NCBI RefSeq assembly: GCF_026213295.1 | Contig: NC_079424.1 | Coordinates: 19,335,494 to 19,399,493 of the forward strand | DNA length: 64,000 nt | Source: Gadus chalcogrammus | Taxonomy: Eukaryota; Chordata; Actinopteri; Gadiformes; Gadidae | Reading direction: 5' to 3' | In this document: one piece after another, positions 60,104-64,000 of the stretch | Position numbering within the stretch: position 1 is the stretch's first letter | Layout: each line of letters starts with the position of its first letter | Translations under genes and position numbers: made by a program | The notes under the pieces: generated by a model | The model's input: the letters and a program-made list of their open reading frames with translations, nothing else | Databases searched by the model: none | Told to the model about the DNA's origin: nothing

Positions 60104-61559
60104 TTCTTAATGCGAGACGTTTTCTAAAAAGCATTGAATTGATTTGTAAACCAATTAAAAGCATGCCGTACAAGCACAGTGTGTTTAACATACACGCGTG
60201 CACACACACGCCCACACACACACACACGCTTTTAAAAAGGAAAATATTGAAGGAAGTCGAAACAGCTTACTCATTGCTCCAAGTGTATATGTATAGCCTT
60301 CAACAGTGGTAGCTGTTCAATATCAAACCAGAGTGGCCTTAAACACAATAGCAGGGCCCTGTATCGCAAATAGTAGCGAGATAGATAGATAGCAGGAACA
60401 TCATGGGGATGTACTTGGCATGCTTTGATGTAACTTGGCAGAGTCGCTTGCTACTATTACTCTTCTGCACTTCTTAAATAGTTCCTGCAGTCTGGACTTT
60501 CTGTACACAACTTTCATGTCTGGGAAACATGCTCCAGCATATTACCATCAAGGCTGGCTTAGTTATTTTTTCATTTCAGTGAACTCAACCGTACTCGATA
60601 GTAGCGACACTACTCTAAGAGTACACAACAAAACTGTTAATAATCTAGCAAAACGATTGCTCAAACGAAAAGCTAAAGATGCAAGATAGGAGAAACATAA
60701 GATGGCCTCTTCCAAAATAACAACAACTAATGATACTGTCGTTTCCCTCGAGTCAGCATATACTGCAAATAGCCCAGTTGGCTCCACTTTCCGCATCAAC
60801 ACATTATTCCATCTTGGCCAGAGAAAGATAAAGAAAAAAAAAAAGAAGAGTAGAAAAACAAATGAAGTGAGTGATGCGAGCAGAAGAAAACAAAAGGAGA
60901 AACAACACCTGTGAAAATAAGCACCTCCAGCTGGGCGGTTGGGGAGCACCGCCCCGCCCCTGTGTACATCACCGAGACGAAAAACAAACTCGCCTCCAAG
61001 GAGCTCCAGCGAAATGCAAGTCACACGCTCCAGCCAACACAGCCAAACAACAACAACAACAACAACAACATCAGCCATGACGTCGTCGGGGAGATCTACT
61101 GGGAGAGAGCGAGCTATCAAACAACAGCAGCTTTCGGAATAAACAAGGCTATGTGCAAGATGCAAACACGAGATATTGTAGGGGTGTGCTTGTAAAGGTA
61201 GACCAAAAGAATGCCATCCTCCCCCCCCCCTTCATCCCCATCTTTTTCATCATGGAGGAGACAAAGCCTGTCCACCACCTTCGATGAATGACATAGAACA
61301 CACACACACACACAAACACAGGTATGACTTCATCGCCACGGCAACACATAAGAAAGGGTGCCATGAATGAAGAGGTAATGAATTCTCCTGCTAAACCAAA
61401 CTAAGTGGGCAAAGCAAAACTAAATCACTGCACAAACAAAGTAGGTGAATCAAAGTAACTGGCCTCATAAACAAGCATGCAGGTACTGTTTAAAAAAAAG
61501 TACAGCTGCCATTCCCGGAGAGACAGAGAGATACCCATGATACGTCTTAACTTCTACAC
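60104..61559. other. Unique non-coding DNA
   Basis: Short CA array at about 60199-60228, (GATA) units at 60379-60392, an A run at 60832-60844, (ACA)n at 61046-61070, a C run at 61219-61229, and a short CA array at about 61298-61318. A plus-strand frame following TTTTTCATTTCAG (60567-60580) reads about 36 codons to a stop (TTLRVHNKTVNNLAKRLLKR near the end). It is not distinguishable from chance. Confidence 0.4.
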
Positions 61560-61810
61560 CCTCCTTGATGAGCGCTAGAGAGCGAGAGACATTGAGCCAA
61601 TTAGCTGTCGTCTGAGCTCTCCATTATGGAGGCTCCTGAAGGCGCTGCTGTGATCATGGCGGTAACCTGCACACTTTAATCTCTGCTTCAGTCTCATCAG
61701 CTCCACCACAGCTCCGCCGCACTGCCGCTGCATTGCATCCTGGGTAATAATTACCGCTTGGCCAATTACCACCCAGCTGGTAAACATATATCAAATAAAC
61801 AAGCTACAAC
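61560..61810. promoter_or_regulatory. Low-repeat conserved-element-like block
   Basis: Contains GAGCCAATTAGCTGTCG near 61594-61610, CTCCATTATGGAGG (61618-61631, a perfect palindrome), GGGTAATAATTACCGC (61742-61757, palindromic core GGTAATAATTACC) and GGCCAATTACCACCC near 61759-61773. Palindromic ATTA sites of this kind suit homeodomain dimers. It is free of repeats. Function is inferred. Confidence 0.35.
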
Positions 61811-62737
61811 GCGTCAATTAGGCGAGAGCCTTTCATACCGGGAGTGGAGAACGAAGTTTTATGTGTAAACAGACTGATCGGGGTGAGACAGTAGACAACA
61901 AGGCGGCCGGTGGGGGGGGGGGGGGCTTCAAAGCAGGCGTGCATCCACCGGACGCCTCTTTGCGTCTCCTCGTAACAGTTTAGTGAGTCATTACAACACG
62001 TGCACATTTTCTCAGCAACTTCATGAAAACGCACATGCCTAATTATATAGTGGGAGGGGGGGAAAGGTGTTTTAATTGCTAATCAGGAAGCTACAAATAA
62101 CACAGGGAGACAGGACGGCGATGTTCAAGTCACTTACGCGGGGAGGTGTGAACTGTGAATCACACGGGCCACGCCGTTGGGCGAAAGGCGCACCGGGGAA
62201 TACTGGCGCTGTCGAGGTTTAGCGGAGTTCTGCCATAACAGTCCGTCAACAAAATTTGCATTGCTGCTCTTCCTTACCGCCCCCCCCCCCCACCCCACCC
62301 CACCCCACCACACACCTCCGATACTCCATGTCTCTGCCGCCTCTCTCTCTCACTCCCTCCCCCCTCCCCCCCTCCGTGCCGGGTGCTGGCGGGCTCAGAT
62401 CAGGGCTCCTCTGGTGGCTTATCACAGAGCAGTCAGCGGGCCTCTAAGCCTCGAGAGGACATGCTACCCAGAAAAGAAGAAGTGGAAGACAACGTGATCA
62501 AAGCTCACGCAACTTTCTCAGCCACGGTGCTGATGGTGGTGGTGCTGATGGTGGTGGTGGTGGTGGTGGGGGGGATGATGATGGAGAAGCTGGGCCCTGC
62601 CATGGGATGGGAGGTGGGTGGGTGGATTGGGGGTGCCGGAGATGTGAGGTGGTTTTCCTCTCTGACTCTCTCCCCCCCGCTCTACATGATTCTGGTTACT
62701 ACTGAAATAAGCAGGTTTAAAGTGATGCCTTTAATGC

Positions 62738-62774
<37 letters not shown>

Positions 62775-63456
62775 GCTTGATACCTCGTTTTAGTGGATTT
62801 TCTGTTGTTGTCACTCTTCAGCGCACATACATTTTAGAGTTTGGGAAGGGGGTTAAAAAAGGCATAGTGACTAAAGTAAATGTTATTTGAAACACACACC
62901 GTCTATGGGCTTACGGTCTAGAGATCACCGCGAGTGAGGAGTGACTGTATGAGTGCTTCACTGCGCGTGACGTCTAGCAGAACCTTTAGTTGATAAGAAG
63001 TTGTTGACTCAAAGTTGATTATTTGTAAAAGAAGAAAGTTCCAATAAACTGTAGTAATGCAGCAATGGTGAAGGTGACGCAGTAATGTTCCTGGCCTCTT
63101 GAGGAAGGACAAAACAGGAAAAATAAATCTAAAAGAGACGATGCATTAGGAAAAAAAATAGCGTTTGCTCCCCTAGTAACCAGACATGATTATCCACATC
63201 GGACTTTAGAACCGAACAATAACAAACCTGCTGTGTTCATGCAAACACCAGTCTGTCCATAATCCTTGTGGGGATTGTCTCTAAAAGCAGAGGAAAGGGC
63301 CAAGGCCACGCAGCGATCATAAACACAGAAAGACCCAACACACAAACAAAGTAGACAGCTGATAGAGACAGGTGCTGGGCTCTCTCTGGCAGCCCAACAC
63401 CGCTCACAGCGTCTGCCGGGGCCCCTGAAGTCTGCCTGGAAATATTTGTAGCTTAC
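61811..63456. other. Unique non-coding DNA with C and G runs
   Basis: G run at 61911-61925; C run at 62280-62291 followed by CACCC repeats; degenerate (GGT)n at 62532-62570; very long G run at 62740-62770 (31 G). The remainder is mixed. No gene recognised. Confidence 0.45.
62740..62770 (+). repeat. Poly-G run, 31 bp
   Basis: The longest homopolymer in the window. Its length is doubtful in most sequencing data. Confidence 0.95.
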
Positions 63457-63545
63457 CTGCCACATACTCCGAAAGAGATAGTCATCTGTGGAGCAGGTGT
63501 TACGTTGCACAACGCCTTAGGGCTCTTCTTTGGATGTATGGGCAA
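63457..63545 (-). other. Candidate 89-nt exon, minus strand (unconfirmed)
   Basis: On the minus strand a branch-point-like TTACTAAAT and a pyrimidine tract ending CTGTTTTTCTGAG precede 89 nt that end GGCAG followed by GTAAGC (complement 63451-63456). One frame is open across all 29 codons and reads LPIHPKKSPKALCNVTPAPQ, then MTISFGVCG. The other two have stops. Branch point, acceptor and donor together are better than for most chance pairs. No family recognised. Alternatives are an exon of a non-coding RNA or coincidence. Confidence 0.22.
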
Positions 63546-63879
63546 CTCAGAAAAACAGAAAGGCCTCGAGTTGGAATTTAGTAACCCAAAGAAAAGTAGC
63601 ATGTAGAATCATAGTTAATGCATTTGAAGATACAAATGGTTAGAGATAGAAAGAGCCAGCCTGATAAAGGACGACAGAGGGCTTAAACTGGCTACTAAGC
63701 AGACCCACAGTCATCAACCACCACCTAAGCACAATGGGGGGGGGGGGGGGGGGGGGAAGGAACAGTTGAATATCTTGTATACCGTACGCACGAGTAGACC
63801 AAGGAAATTAGAAGTGCTGGTTGATGTAGAAGTGACACTGTGCACTGAAGGATGAGGCAATTACCAGCATGTCAATGAT
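63546..63879. other. Unique non-coding DNA with a 21-G run
   Basis: A G run lies at 63736-63756. No gene or transposon recognised. Confidence 0.5.
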
Positions 63880-64000
63880 AGAGAGAGAGAGACAGTCAGA
63901 GATAAACAGATAGATCGATAGAGATTGAGACACGGACAGATATAGATAAGAGGTGGAGATACAGACAGATAGAAAGAGATGGAGATAGGCAGACAGATAG
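63880..64000 (+). repeat. Degenerate GATA/GACA repeat, cut by window end
   Basis: Mixed GAGA, GACA, GATA and ATAGAT words continue to the last base, so the repeat extends beyond the window. It is purine-rich on the plus strand. Confidence 0.8.

Noticed and set aside
60563..61165. 200-codon minus-strand frame with poly-Val and poly-Phe stretches
   Set aside because: The runs come from (ACA)n and poly-A tracts on the other strand, and no domain is visible.

Overview
The window looks like non-coding chromosomal DNA from a ray-finned (teleost) fish. The main evidence is the very high density of long, nearly perfect dinucleotide arrays (CA, GA and CT, many 100-190 bp), typical of teleost genomes. 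It is supported by several tRNA-derived SINE copies whose 3' ends resemble the common fish SINE tail (TTGAGCAAG... then GGATAAA...), and by non-autonomous DNA transposons of hAT and TTAA-target types. There are no closely packed open frames, no ribosome binding sites and no operons, so it is not bacterial or viral. No organism, chromosome or neighbouring gene can be named from the sequence alone.

I find no protein-coding gene that I can name or assert. Almost all long open frames are translations of microsatellites (poly Thr-His, Cys-Val, Ser-Leu, Arg-Glu) or of poly-C/poly-G runs. The only recognisably protein-like open frame is a short proline-rich, basic segment inside a degraded 1.8-kb transposon near 58.3-60.1 kb. 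Five short segments with plausible splice signals and one open frame (15.3, 24.7, 33.3, 34.1 and 63.5 kb) are listed as candidate exons at low confidence. They may be chance, parts of one long-intron gene, or exons of non-coding transcripts.

Layout: 0-5 kb is mostly unique DNA with a GA array and a CpG-rich patch. 5.4-12 kb is dense in CA/GT repeats. 12.5-19 kb holds two SINEs and AT-rich, ATTA-rich blocks that resemble conserved non-coding elements. 19-29.4 kb has the longest CT, CA and GAAA arrays and one SINE. 29.5-42 kb is mixed unique DNA with a short AGGTCA-containing tandem repeat, two SINEs and several enhancer-like blocks. 42.9-43.6 kb is a complete hAT MITE with a perfect 8-bp target duplication. 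44-54 kb is C-rich and ACC-rich DNA with a SINE and a TTAA-flanked MITE. 54.6-55.0 kb is a polypurine tract. 56.3-56.6 kb is a SINE carrying a 27-bp minisatellite. 58.3-60.1 kb is the TTAA-flanked transposon. The last 4 kb is unique DNA ending in a GATA/GACA-type repeat that runs off the window.

The overall picture is a gene-poor interval, either a long intron or a gene desert, with scattered AT-rich blocks carrying homeodomain-type (TAATTA) and octamer-type (ATGCAAAT) motifs. Such intervals often surround developmental regulators in vertebrates, but that reading is inference and needs cross-species alignment. I found no convincing previously undescribed biological system.
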